Shown: positions 52,941 to 63,929 of the stretch, piece after piece
Layout: every line of letters starts with the position of its first letter
Numbering within the stretch: position 1 is the stretch's first letter
From: Mesorhabditis belari
Lineage: Eukaryota > Nematoda > Chromadorea > Rhabditida > Rhabditidae
Direction of reading: 5' to 3'
Length of the DNA stretch: 64,000 bases
Assembly: GCA_958450365.1 (NCBI GenBank)
Contig: CAUEEP010000921.1
Coordinates: 682,001-746,000 of the forward strand
Position numbers and translations under genes: made by a program
Notes under the pieces: model-generated
The model's input: the letters and a program-made list of their open reading frames with translations, nothing else
Database searches by the model: none
What the model was told of the DNA's origin: nothing

Positions 52941-53640
52941 GGGGAGTGGGACAAATGCGACCTTTTTTTCCGCACCTTGCCCATTAGCGCACCTTTTTCG
53001 TGTTTTAAAAAAGCTCTAAAAAGCTAATATTAACCAATTTCTATTCCAAAAGTTGTTTTTCTAGGTAATTTTAGGGCGTAGAATCGAAATTTTGACATAA
53101 CATTTTGACATGTGTATGAATTCATGTGTTTTAATCTTAAATCTAGCGCACTTTATCTCAGGTCCTGAATAAAGTATCTATATATATGTTGTGTCCGATT
53201 TAGATTTCCGTCCGATTTAGATTCAATCTAAATCGGACGTCCGATTTAGATTGAACTTATCGCGGACGTCCGATTTAGATTACAGTCTATATCGGACGTC
53301 CGTATATAGATCGAACAATAATATAAACGTGCTTAATATATGTTCTTAAGCGTTTTTTTGCAATTTTCTGCGCTTTTCAAAGACATTTTCAAAGAACATA
53401 TGTTAAGCACGTTTATTATTGTTCGATCTGTATCGGACGTCCGATATAGACTGTAATCAATAAAAGACCTTTGAAAAATGCAGAAAACTACAGAAAACGC
53501 TTAAGAACATATATTAAGCATGTTTATATTATTGTTCAATCCATATAAGATTTAGATTGAATCTAAATCGGACGGAAATCTAAATCGGACACAACATATA
53601 TATAACAGAGCGTGTGGAACCAATTTGGAAGACAAAACGG
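52941..53640. mobile_element. GTGGGACAAATGCG family copy B, interrupted by another element
   Basis: The left arm runs 52941-53102 and continues at 53608 (GAGCGTGTGGAACCAATTTG). The intact copy at 53931-53965 shows these are contiguous in the undisturbed element. The right arm is missing and is replaced by a tandem array (53640-53805). Confidence 0.85.
53103..53602. mobile_element. CGGACGTCCGATTTAGAT fold-back element, inserted in copy B
   Basis: This 500-bp insertion is flanked by the direct repeat TAACA (53098-53102 and 53603-53607). The arms contain TATATGTTGTGTCCGATTTA, many TCGGACGTCCGATTTAGATT-type units, and a central pair (AACATATGTTAAGCACG and inverse). It shares termini (ATATGTT-R-Y-GTCCGA) and palindrome core with 31213-32074. 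Confidence 0.85.
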
Positions 53641-53808
53641 CTGGGTCAAAGTATTTAGTTAAGATTAGCTGGATTACGGTATTCAGTCTAGATTAGGGTA
53701 TTCAGTCTAAATCAAGGCATTCAGTCAGAATGAGCCGGATTACGGTATTCAGTCTAGATTAGGATATTCAGTCTAGATTAGGGTTATCAGTCTAGGGTCT
53801 AGGTATTT
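53640..53808. repeat. Tandem GGGTATTCAGTCTAGATTA
   Basis: About eight copies of an 18-22-bp unit with AAGGCATTC and GATTACGG variants. Confidence 0.9.
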
Positions 53809-53809
53809 C

Positions 53810-54175
53810 CGCACTTAGCCCATTAGCGCACCTTTTTTCGCGTTTTAAAAAAGCTCTAAAAAGCTAATATTAACCAATTTCTATTCCAAAAGTTGTTTTT
53901 CTAGGTAATTTTAGGGCGTAGAATCGAAATTTTGACATAACAGAGCGTGTGGAACCAATTTGAAAGACAAAACGGCTAGATCAAATTACAGAAAATCGAT
54001 AAAGAAATTGTCGATTTTTCTCTTTGTATAATTCCGTCCGTTTGTTTCCACAAGCTCTGATATGTCAAAATTTCGATTCTACGCCCTAAAATTACCTAGA
54101 AAAACAACTTTTGGAATAGAAATTGGTTAATATTAGCTTTTTAAAACGCGAAAAAAGGTCGCATTTGTCCCGCTC
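53810..54175. mobile_element. GTGGGACAAATGCG family copy C (complete)
   Basis: Left arm TTCCGCACTTAGCCCATTAG, GGCGTAGAATCGAAATTTTG, AGCGTGTGGAACCAATTTG. The right arm is its inverse and ends AAAAAAGGTCGCATTTGTCC. Arms are more than 90% complementary. Confidence 0.9.
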
Positions 54176-54639
54176 GCATTAAAAGATATTCAGTCAAAAG
54201 ATATTCAATTGATAGCTGAATATCAATTAAACGATATTCAGTCATCAAATTGTGTATTTTCTAAAAGAAAAGCTCATCCGTTCGCTCCATTTCCTTTTTC
54301 ACTTTGTTATCAGCTTTGATTCGTCTTTTTTTGTGAAAAGGGGTAAACAGTGAGACTTTTTGCAGACACAATAGCGTCAATTCTCCAGAAATTCCCCAGA
54401 AAACCTTTTCTACATAGATAAACAAGTACATTTCATCAAAATTTTATTGAAAATCTTTTTAGGAACTTTTATTTTTAAGCATTGCATTGTTAAAGCCATT
54501 TCTTTTTTACTCTTTCAATCAACTTTTGACTGGTTTAGTTACGCAAATTGATCTTTACGAGTTGTGAGTCAGAAAAAGATCAAGCATCGCTTCTTATTGC
54601 AAAGTTAGGCTTTTGATTTGAAACAAAATCTTTGGATAA

Positions 54640-54862
54640 ATCTTGGCTTGGCTTGGCTTGGCTCAGGCTTGGCTTGGTTTGGCTTGGCTTGGCTAGGCTC
54701 AGGCTTGGCTTGGTTTGGCTTGGCTTGGCTAGGCTCAGGCTTGGCTTGGCTCAGGCTTGGCTTGGTTTGGCTTGGCTAGGCTCAGGCTTGGCTAGGCTCA
54801 GGCTTGGCTTGGCTCAGGCTTGGCTCAGGCTTGGCTTGGCTTGGCTTGGCTCAGGCTTGGAA
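54640..54862. repeat. Minisatellite of GGCTTGGCTCAGGCTTGGCT units
   Basis: Tandem GGCTT/GGCTA/CAGGC 5-bp blocks. Trp/Leu-rich open frame is an artefact. Confidence 0.95.
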
Positions 54863-55009
54863 TTAGGAAATTCTATTGTTCTAAAATCCTATTGCTTTAT
54901 CTAAAATGAATCTTTGCTTTATTAGATCCTAGTTTTCCTTTAGATATTTAGAATACTGATGCTACTGGTTAGCCTTGTAAAAAAAACATCTGTCTATCCT
55001 TTTTTCTTG

Positions 55010-55320
55010 ACAATTTCAAGTTTTTCCTGTTTTTCTCAGCATCAATCCTACTATTTTGACTATTATTTGATGTAAAATCAAATTACGCGTCGAATGATAC
55101 CAAAATCAACTCAAAATATAATATCCATGCAAAGTTATGAGGCAAAAAGTTAAGTCCCGCTCATAATCGGCGGGGTTTAGGTTTTTAGCCAACAACTTTG
55201 CATAGATATTATATTTTGAGTTGATTTTGGTATCATTCGACGCGCAATTTTATTCTGCATCAAATAATAGTCAAAATAGTCAAAATAGAAGGATTGATGC
55301 TGAGAAAAACAGGAAAAACT
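55010..55320. mobile_element. Fold-back element, copy 2 of the 50560 family
   Basis: TTTTTCTCAGCATCAATCCT, ACGCGTCGAATGATACCAAA and inverse arms. The centre GTCCCGCTCATAATCGGCGG is shared with copy 1 in altered form. The ends extend further (AATTTCAAGTTTTTCCTG and inverse). Confidence 0.85.
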
Positions 55321-55689
55321 TTAAATTGTCAAGAAAAATGATGAAATTCGAATGTTTTCTTAACTCTTTATCTTAACTAAACCATTTCCCTTGTAGAGAG
55401 AATCGTTAATAGTTTGCGAGTTGTTTTTCAAGGTAAAGAAAGTGCAGATTGAAAGAGAATGGGAAAGGGGGGAAAGAGGAAAAAAGAATGGGAAAGGGCC
55501 ACTCCGTCAATAGCTGTAATTGTAGCTTTTTGGGGAAATGGGAGAAAAAGATGCCTTGTTTCTTTTTCTTTTTCTTTTTTTCCATTCCTCTCTCAGATTT
55601 ATTCCCTGATTCGCCCATTGGACCCATTTTCCATTTTCCTTTCGTTTCCTGCAGAAATAAACAACCTGTACTGGTTTTTGTTTTAAAAA

Positions 55690-56290
55690 TTAACTTTACT
55701 CAGGTTATTAGGTATTTTACTTTAGTTTATTAGGCTTCTAATTTACTTTACTCCAGTTTATTAGGCTTTTAATTTACTTTACTTTACTTTATTAGGCTTC
55801 TACTTTGCTTTACTTTACTTTATTAGGCTTCTACTTTGGTTGACTTTACTTTATTAGGCTTTTACTTTGCTTTACTTTACTTTATTAGGCTTTTACTTTA
55901 CTTTACTTTAGTTTATTAGGCTTTTACGTCACTGTACTTTAATTTATTAGGCTTTTGCTTTACATTACTTTACTTTACTTTTGTTTATTGGGCTCTTAAT
56001 TTACTTTACTTTAGTTTATTAAGCTTTACTTTACTCCAGTTTATTAGGCTTTACTTTATTTTAGGTTTACTTTAGTTTATTAGGCTTTTGCTTTACTTTT
56101 CTTTACTTTATTAGGCTTCTAATTTACTTTACTCCAGTTTATTAGGCTTTACTTTAGTTTAGGTTTACTTTATTTTAGGTTTACTTCAGTTTATTAAGCT
56201 TTACTTTGCTTTACTTTTGTTTATTAGACTTTTAATTTACTTTACTTTAGCTTATTAGGCTTTTAATTTACTTTACTTTAGTTTATTTAC
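55690..56290. repeat. 600-bp array of TTTACTTTACTTTATTAGGCTT units
   Basis: About 20 irregular copies of a 28-33-bp unit made of TTTAC blocks and the marker TTATTAGGCTT. The unit contains TTAGGC, but the array is not a telomere repeat. Confidence 0.9.
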
Positions 56291-56454
56291 TTTTCTATTC
56301 TATTCAATAACTCCCAAATCTTTAACTATTATTGTTAATTTTTGTTGTCCCAAATGATGCTTTCTATCTATTTCTCTATTTCTTTTATTCAAATCATTTA
56401 AAATCGATTACTTAAAACGATTTAGAACTTTATTTGGATGTTTCTTAATGGCTT

Positions 56455-56565
56455 AATGGAACCTGGATCCTTTTTTGATAACCTGAATCCTTTTTTGATA
56501 ACCTGAATGCTTTTTTGATAACCTGAATGCTTTTTTGATAACCTGAATCCTTTTTTGATATTCGT
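56455..56565. repeat. 20-bp tandem repeat (TTTTTTGATAACCTGAATCC)
   Basis: Five near-perfect copies (CC/GC variants), 170 bp upstream of the first visible sestrin exon. Confidence 0.95.
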
Positions 56566-56732
56566 AAAACCTTTATTAGCTTATTTTTGACTTAATTACT
56601 TGCTTGCTTTTCAATCTTTGTCTAGAGTTTATCTTTATGTTAAAAGCCAAAGAAAACTGTTAAATTTTGAACGAAATCTTTTCAAATTCTCTTCAAATTC
56701 AAAGAAATCATCTAAATTTTGCAAATTTTCAG

Positions 56733-59700
56733 GCGGCTGAGGGCAAATGACTCCTTATTCACCACCGCCAGCATTGCCGAGAGTATGGGAGCCCCTATTG
56801 CAGTAGGTTTTTTTAAAATAATGAATAATCAGTAGGCAGAAGATAGTCAGAATAATTGTCTAACTGTCTAACTATTAAACTTTGCCAACTTTCTCATCTA
56901 AATTTTTTATTTAGAGTAATTCAATCACATCCACGATACGAGGAGCCATTCGTTCGCTGCATCAATGAACTTTTCTATGGAGCTGGCCCATTGCGGGTAC
57001 ACGAGCGACACTATATTGCACTTATGGTGAGTCGAATTTTGTCTAGAAATCGATTATTTCATTTATATATTGTTTATCTTATGTTTTTGGCTTATTTTAG
57101 TGTTAACCAGCGCTTAGAAAAAATGATTAAAAAGAAAAAAAAAGCTGATTTTTCATCATTTTTCAATCATTTTATTCTAAGCGCTGGTTAATGCTAAACA
57201 TACGTGTTATATCTCAAATTAAAGTAGAGAGAATGAGTGATTTTTTGGGATATAACATGTAGTTTTAGCATTAACCAGCGCTTATAATAAAATGATTGAA
57301 AACTGGCAAAAAAAGCTGATTTTTTATCAATATTCAAACACTTTTTTCTAAGCACTAGTTAATGCTAAACATAAGTGTTATATCTTAAAATAACACTCAT
57401 TTTCTCTACTTTAATTTGATACCTAAATATCTGGAAACAAAAGTACTGGTGACGAGATCTGAGGGTTTGTTTAAGAGTGAACTTAGACTAGGCAACGCAA
57501 TGAGAGGGGACTACTATTATAGGAATTATTGTACTTATTTTGTACTCCAGTGCTTCATAGACTATTTTCATTATCCTAATCTACTCGTTAAGTTCCTTTT
57601 TATTATTGATTTTGATAATTGATAGTTATATCAGCTTTTGTCGGCTTCTAGATATTTTCGTCGTCAGTCGTCGAGTCGCCATACTTTGAAAGCTCATAAC
57701 TTTATTTAGAGATAATATTATTGCTAACTTTTAATATCATTGAATAGAGGACTTTTCAGGCTTTCGAATGATACCAAATAGAGCTTATTTGGATTATTCA
57801 TTCTCATAAAAATCAAGCAGTACTGGATCCGAGTTGAATCGACCTCGTTTGTTCAGAGTTGACTTGATTTTTCTGGATTGGATTATCCAATTAAACTGTA
57901 TTTGATATCATTTAAAAGCCTGAACTGTCTTCTATAAAGAGATTTAAAAGAAAACGTTTCAAGTACCGGCAAGAGGGACAAAAGCCCGACAAAAGCCAAG
58001 TCATGGCAGGACTAGGGCTCAACTAGCCTCCAAGATTTTTGTTCAGATTTTCAGCTATATAAAAACCATTGAAACTATAGCTAGTCTACGAATAGTTGTT
58101 TCTGATTCTAAACTTTCCAATAGCATTAGTTGGAAGGACGGAGGAGGGATGGGGGGTGCAGTGGCAATCCATATTGCCCGTCGCTCTCTCCTCCTTTCCC
58201 CATAACCCACTCTCGTTGTCTAGCATTTCCCAGTCTTCTCTTTCCTTTAGTCCCATCAATTCCTCTTTTCTTTAATCCTAACCTTTTTCCAATTCTTTTC
58301 TCGGAATCCTTTTCTACTGACCCCGTGGAAATGTTTAGGTACTGGGGAAAGTCTGAAAATAGAAGAATACTAGTTTGTTAACTTACCGAACTTACTGTTA
58401 CTTAACTTACTGTTACCTAACTTACTGTTACCTAACTTACTGTTGCCGAACTTACTGTTACTTAACTTACTAGTTTGAAAAGAACAGAACAGTTAGAAAA
58501 AGAACAAGCTTGAAAATGAATATAATGTTGTAAAGGCTTTTAATAACAGATATATTTCGATAATGTTAGCAAGGTCAACCTAGTCTGACCTGGCTTGGCT
58601 TTTCAAGCTTGACTCTGGTCTGTGTCTGCAAACCAAGTCTGTCAGAGGCTAGGTTAAGAGCTAGCAAGGCCAGACAAGACCAGGTTTAGATCAGAAGTCA
58701 AGCTAGAGGCTGGCTTGACCCTGGCTTGGCCTTTCTTGGCCTGGCTTGACCCTGGCCTAGCTTGACCCTGGCCCAGCTTGACCCTAGCCTAGCTTGACCC
58801 TAGCCTGGCTTGACCTAAGCCTAAGCCTGGCCTGGCTTGACCCTAGCCTAGCTTGACCCTGGCCTAGCTTGACCCTAGCTTGGCCTTCCTTTGCCTACCC
58901 TTCCTTGGCCTGGCCTGGCCTATACTTTGACTTATTCGGCTCTGGTCTTTGTCTGACTTGACCTGACCTCTCTCCTGCCTCTCCTGGCTCCATGACTACT
59001 GGATAGATCTAAAGCCATTTGAATTGTTGTCTGATACATACTCTCTAGATAAATTTAGATAGGTAAAACTAGGCCTGTAAACGCTTTGAGGCTATGCAAT
59101 GACTTTTTGTCTCATACTGTAACTTTAAAAACCATCTACAAGTATCACTCAAGTTTTGAGTGGGTCAAAAATTGGGTGCTTATTTGACGAAGACTCTCTT
59201 TTCTTTTGTTGACTCAACTCATCACCCTAGGGTTCTCAAATACATAAATAGGGATTAACACCAGGTAAACGACGAACGAAACTTTGCGAGATTGATCTTT
59301 GAGTGAAGAATTTGGTATACTTTATGCTCAAATCTGTTAACAGGTCGTTTACTGAAGACAGTGCGTTGCCGTTATAAAGACCCTTATAAAGCCCCTTATA
59401 AAAACTTGTATGCCAAATATCTCGCGATATAGAAGCATTTAGCAAAAGCTGATTGCAGATTCGGAATCAGCGTGAAAAACTGCATCAGATAGGCTATTTT
59501 CTGAGTCAAAAGCTACGATAAGTTAACAAGAAGTTAAGAACATTCCCTAGTAAGCTCTCTAGCTCTCTAGCTATTCATTTTAAGCAACAGCAACTAGCAG
59601 CAACTAGCAACAGCTCTCTAGCTATTCATTTTAAATCTTTTTTTCAATAGGTGTACAACGAAAAAATGAGATTTCACTTCACTTCACCCGCAACTTTTTC

Positions 59701-60120
59701 AGGGTTTTTTTTTTGGGTAGAATTTCTCAATCTCGATTTTTTTCATCTAAAAAATCTCATCAATTATCAGCACGTGTGGGTGACCGGTTTAAATTTTTTT
59801 TTTTAATATAAAAAAGGAAAGGTTGAACCCCCCCCCACGAACAAGGCCCCCCCCCTACTATTTTTTTTTTTCTAGAAAAAAAAATTTTTTGAAAGAGAAG
59901 TTGTGTTTGGGGTTTCCAAAAAAAAAAAAAAAAAAACCCCCCCCTACTTTCTCTTCCCCCCCCAAAACAAAAAAAAAAAAAAATATATATATAAAAAAAA
60001 AAAAGGGGAAGGGTTAGTAGGGGAAAAAAAAAAAAAAAAAAAAAAAAAATAGAAGTAGTATGTATTGATAAGTAATATTATATATGATAAAAAAAAAAAA
60101 AATAATAAAAAATCGAAAGG

Positions 60121-60153
<33 letters not shown>

Positions 60154-63100
60154 AACTAATCTACGGCTACATTAATTTCATTTTAACCCATAATCTTTCG
60201 CTTTTTCAATATTATTCTAATCCTTAAAACTTACTTTATTATATAATCTTTACCATAAGGAAAAGAGTGAAGGGTGTTGAAGAGTAAATATTTGAGAAAT
60301 TTCTTATTTTCTTACTTCATCCTTTTTCCCCAATCGAATTCTTTATATTTGTGATTGAGTGCGATTTTGGGACAAAAAAAAGAGAACGTTTAAGAAAGAA
60401 GGAAGAAGGGAGAAGAAAGAAGGGAAAGAAAGAAGAAAAGAAAAAGGCGAAAAGTATAGCTAAGTTGCGGTATTTTTTTTCTTTGTTTGTGATACACTTG
60501 GGTGTTGATTTTTGTGAACTGTTATGAAGGGGGTGTCATCGATCAAAGCACAGTTAAGATATCAACTGTACAACAAATGCTGAATCTGATAGCTATGTGG
60601 CTTTTGCAAGAAGGAAATAAGAAAAATTTCAAGTTCTAGTCAATGAAATGAATAGCTCCAATCGATTCCCCGACCCTGAAAACCCCTGGGTACGAATTTA
60701 TAGCTGAATATCCTTTTTGTGCAATTTATAAAGAAAAAGAATGGATGGCGAAGTGTTCTTTGTGCGCGCGCACAATCGCTCCCCATCTGGCACACCGTCC
60801 CGATAGATACCCGTTCGCTTTTGGAATCGGTAAATCGTTGGGAAAGCTGGGGAAGGCTTTACTTGGGAGAGCTTTAGTGGGGAAGGCTTTACTTGGGAAA
60901 GCTTTACTTGGGAGAGCTTGGAACCGTATTGGAACCATATTGGATCAAAAAAAGAACCGTATTGGATCAAAGAAAGTACCGTATTGGAACAGCTTTTCCT
61001 CATGACAGCTTTTCCTCATGGTAGCTAGCTTTTCCTCATGGCAGCTATTCTTGGGAAAGCTTTGCTTATGGCAGCTTTTGTTTAGAATAGATTCGTCGGG
61101 ACAACTTTGCTTGGGACAGCTTTTTTGGGAAAACTTTTAAACCAATACTCTCAATATCAGAAGAGGAAATTTGTGACTTGATTGTCTCGATTTCTCGATT
61201 TTCTCATGACTCGTTAGTCTGATCAAGCTTTATTGTTTGAAACCCCCCACGTTTCCTTGTTAAACTATATCAAAAATTAACAATAATATTATCTCTAAAG
61301 AAAGCTATGTGTCTTTAAAGTCTGCCTTTAAAGCCTTTAAAGCATGACTATTCATTCAAAAATTCCCAAGACCAGAGCCAAAAAGCTTCTAATGATAAAA
61401 TTTGATGAAAACCAGAGCTAAGCTGTGCTTTGTGCTCTTACAAACGCATATTTTTTAGCACAGAAGGCTTTTAGCCGAACAACAATCAGAGATAACTATT
61501 CTTAAATTGTTCAGTGACACAATATTTATCATTTCTCGATTCGAAATTTCAAAAAACTAAAGGAAAACTTATCAATCTTTTGTTAAAAAGGATCTTTTCC
61601 ACTCAAAAATCGAACGCTTTTTGATAAAACGTTTTTGAAAAAGAAAAAGAAAAGATTTTCTTTTCTTTTTCTTTTTCTTTTTCTTTTTCTTAGGGCGTGA
61701 ACTTTTTTCACAAATTTTCGCTTCTCGTTTTCAATCATTTTGTGTGCCCGAATAGATTAATTTTGGGGGTGGTGGGCAAAAAAAAAAAAAAAAAAAACGT
61801 TCGGGTGGAGAAAAATGGCGGTTCTTTTTTCTTCTTTTCTTTCTTTCTTTCTCAATTTTTTTTTCTCCGAGACTCCTGGGCCTTATCTGAAAAGAAAATC
61901 GACTGGGGAAAAGGGAAAACGAAAGAAATTTGGGGATCGATAAGAATGGAGGAATTTTGAGAATCGATTTCAGATTTTTTTGATCTAACTGTCTAGATCA
62001 AATCAATTGTACTCTGTCTTGTACTTTGTGCTCTTGCAAAAGCACATTCTCTAGCACAAATATAGCCACAGATCCTCAGATTTCTAGCTTTTCTAGCTCT
62101 AGCTTTTAGTTTCAAAGTTTCAAAGGAGGGAATTTGACTAAAATTGCGCTCATAGTTTGAGCCAGACTTTAAGCCAGACTTTGAGCTATACTTTGAGCCA
62201 GACTTTGAACCATACTTTGAACCATACTTTTAGCTATACTTTCAGCTATACTTTGAGCTCTTGTAAACAAAACCTTTTTGATAGATCTTTTTAAAAAGTT
62301 GCCTATTAAATGGAATCTTTAAATCTTTATGTATCAATCTTAATTCATTCTCCATTCTCGATTATCTCAAAATCTTCTCAATTTTTTTTTTTCACCATGA
62401 CGATTGAGATGTTTACATGAAAGTTTCGGCGCTTTCGGCGCTTCAAAAAAACTCAAAGAGAGAAGAGGAAAGGAAAGAAAGAGAAATGAGAGTTTTTTTT
62501 TCAGAGAGGTGCAAGGGATTGGTTATAGAAAAAGAGAAATATCAAGGCTTTGAATGAGGGTGAGGCCTGGATGAAGTGAAAAAGAGCTGGGGTAGGTGTG
62601 GGGCTTCGTTTAAGGGCTGAGTGAGGGTAGGGCTGGGGCAGGGTTCTTAAAAGAGCCAGATTTCCAGGCCAAGCCAAGCCAACTAGTTTTGCTCAATTTC
62701 CCAAGGTCAAGCCAAGCAAAAGGTGAGCGAATTAGGCCGAAGATAAGGCTGAATTTATGGGCTAAAGCCAATTGAACCTTTGTCAACCCTGGCCTAGCCA
62801 TTGGCTAGCCTAGTTTGGCTTTGGCTTGAGCTTAGGCATAGGCATAGGCTTAGGCTTTGGCTTTAGCTTGAACTTAGTGCGAAAACTAGCGGCCAGCGCA
62901 CTAAGTCTCTTTGGGTTTGGGCTGAACCCCCATTTCCGGGTTCTCAGCCAGTTCCCGGAGCTAAGGTGCAAGCAATTACCCTTGTTTAGGCTTAGGTTCA
63001 GGCTTAAGCTTAGGCTCAGGCTTAGGCCTAGGCTCAGGCTCGGGCTTAGGCTTGGCTTTGGTTTGGTTTTGGCTTTGGTTTTGACCTGGGCTTAGACTCA

Positions 63101-63929
63101 GGCTGAGGCTTTGATGGGTTGAGTTGGTGTAGGGGTAGGGCTGGAGCGGATAGGAGTAGGTGTAGAAGAGCTGGGAGTCGGGGCTTGGTGGGGTAGGTGT
63201 AGGGGTAGGGCTGGGGGTGAGGGTTATGTGTAGAGGTGTTGGCTGGGGGACAGCCCCAGCCAACAATCAATATCCCGTCCTCCCTAGTGTCTGCTCGCTT
63301 TTTCTTCGCTGCTATGTGAAAAAGTGAAAAGAAGAGAAAAAAAAGTGCCCCTTTCCCCTGAACGCAAAATTTTTTCTATGTGGGGAATGGAAAATAAACT
63401 TTTCGGGAGACTTAAACTTTGTAAGATGACTTTTTATAGATTGAGAACAATGAAAGAAAGCTGTGAAAGCGGAAGAGAGTCGTTTGAGATTGAGATGAAG
63501 ATTGGGATGAAGATTGGGATGAAAATTGAGAATAATATAAGAAAACGATGATGAAAAACGAAAATGGATGAAGATAAAGATTGATTAAAGATAAAGAAAC
63601 ATGGATATATTTTGGATATTCGAATTTTTATCAATATTTTCTTTTCAGGCAGCTAGTCGACACCGATGTTCGTTCATGTTGAACCTGTTCGAGCGAGAGT
63701 TCGAGGCGGCCGGCGGGGATCTGGGCTGGTTGAAGGTGAGAATTAATCGATATTACTACAGGATCTATACTCTAAATATAATCCCTGTTTATCAATCCCT
63801 GTTTTCAAAAGGTGATTTCAAAATTTTCAGGGTCTTAAATTCTGTAAAAATTCGAAATTGATCGTTTTGGATGAGATGAATCGACTACTCGCACATCAGC
63901 CATGGCTCTGTCTAGCAGACACCATACAA
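56733..63929 (+). CDS. Sestrin (internal exons; gene continues right)
   Basis: Exons 56733-about 56805, about 56917-57026, 63649-63735 and 63831-63929. The diagnostic stretch is HPRYEEPFVRCINELFYGAG, GPLRVHERHYIALM joined to AASRHRCSFMLNLFEREF and GGDLGWLK, then LLAHQPWLCLADTIQ, corresponding to the conserved sestrin N-terminal (AhpD-like) domain (human pattern [20 protein letters not shown]...GGDPKWL...LAHRPWLI). Sestrins sense leucine or stress and restrain TORC1 via GATOR2, in the cytosol. The Cys of the redox motif is kept, but the following Tyr and His positions are both Phe here. The first junction is uncertain: donor GTAGGT at 56803 or GTTTTT three bases later, paired with acceptor TTTAG-AG. 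The third junction spans a 6.6-kb repeat-rich intron with intact phase. 5' exons with the start codon were not found. Confidence 0.85.
57027..57405. repeat. Serial hairpins TTAACCAGCGCTTA in the sestrin intron
   Basis: The phrase TAGTGTTAACCAGCGCTTAG and its inverse CTAAGCGCTGGTTAATGC alternate in orientation three to four times (57098, 57176, 57261, 57350), with TGTTATATC between. Each pair can form a stem of about 35 bp. Confidence 0.85.
57630..57975. mobile_element. Diverged fold-back of the 27117 family
   Basis: AAAGCTCATAACTTTATTTA, AATGATACCAAATAGAGCTT and inverse (TTTGATATCATTTAAAAGCC) parallel the element at 27117-27516. The arms have drifted. Confidence 0.6.
58380..58470. repeat. 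Tandem AACTTACTGTTACCT
   Basis: About six copies of a 15-bp unit. Confidence 0.9.
58575..58965. repeat. Minisatellite of CTGGCTTGACCCTAGC units
   Basis: Irregular array of GGCTTGACCCTAGCCTAGCT-type units, within the sestrin intron. Confidence 0.9.
58970..59790. other. Intronic non-coding stretch
   Basis: No supported feature apart from a short AGCAACTAGCA repeat near 59585-59615 and three copies of CTTATAAA-type sequence near 59380-59400. Confidence 0.35.
59793..60160. other. Homopolymer-riddled, probably erroneous sequence
   Basis: Runs of 9-33 A and 7-9 C follow each other (59826, 59852, 59920, 59937, 59967, 60028, 60122), including mixed A/C blocks unlike anything else in the window. 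This looks like unpolished low-quality long-read consensus at a poorly covered spot. Confidence 0.7.
60840..61135. repeat. Array of GGAAAGCTTTACTTGGGAGAGC units and relatives
   Basis: Tandem GGGAAAGCTTTACTT/GGGAGAGCTT units, then ACCGTATTGGAACCATATTG repeats, then CAGCTTTTCCTCATGG repeats: three linked minisatellites. Confidence 0.85.
61136..62150. other. Intronic non-coding stretch
   Basis: AT-rich with a (TTTTCT)n tract at 61660-61690 and a poly-A run at 61778-61797. No gene supported. Confidence 0.35.
62158..62262. repeat. Tandem CCAGACTTTGAGCTATACTTT
   Basis: About seven copies of 12-16-bp units (ACTTTGAGC/ACTTTGAACC). Confidence 0.9.
62815..63115. repeat. TTAGGC-related degenerate array
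   Basis: GGCATAGGCATAGGCTTAGG, GGCTTTGGC and, after a unique 110-bp stretch, GGCTTAGGTTCAGGCTTAAG, CTTAGGCCTAGGCTCAGG. Many units are one change from TTAGGC in the G-rich orientation. It may be a decayed interstitial telomere tract or an unrelated GGCT minisatellite. Confidence 0.6.
63116..63245. repeat. GGGTAGGTGTAGGGGTAGGG tandem
   Basis: Two to three copies of GTAGGGGTAGGGCTGG-type units; G-runs could form quadruplexes. Confidence 0.8.

Noticed and set aside
55690..56290. Telomere array based on TTAGGC
   Set aside because: TTAGGC occurs once per 30-bp unit embedded in TTTAC blocks; it is not a run of telomere units.
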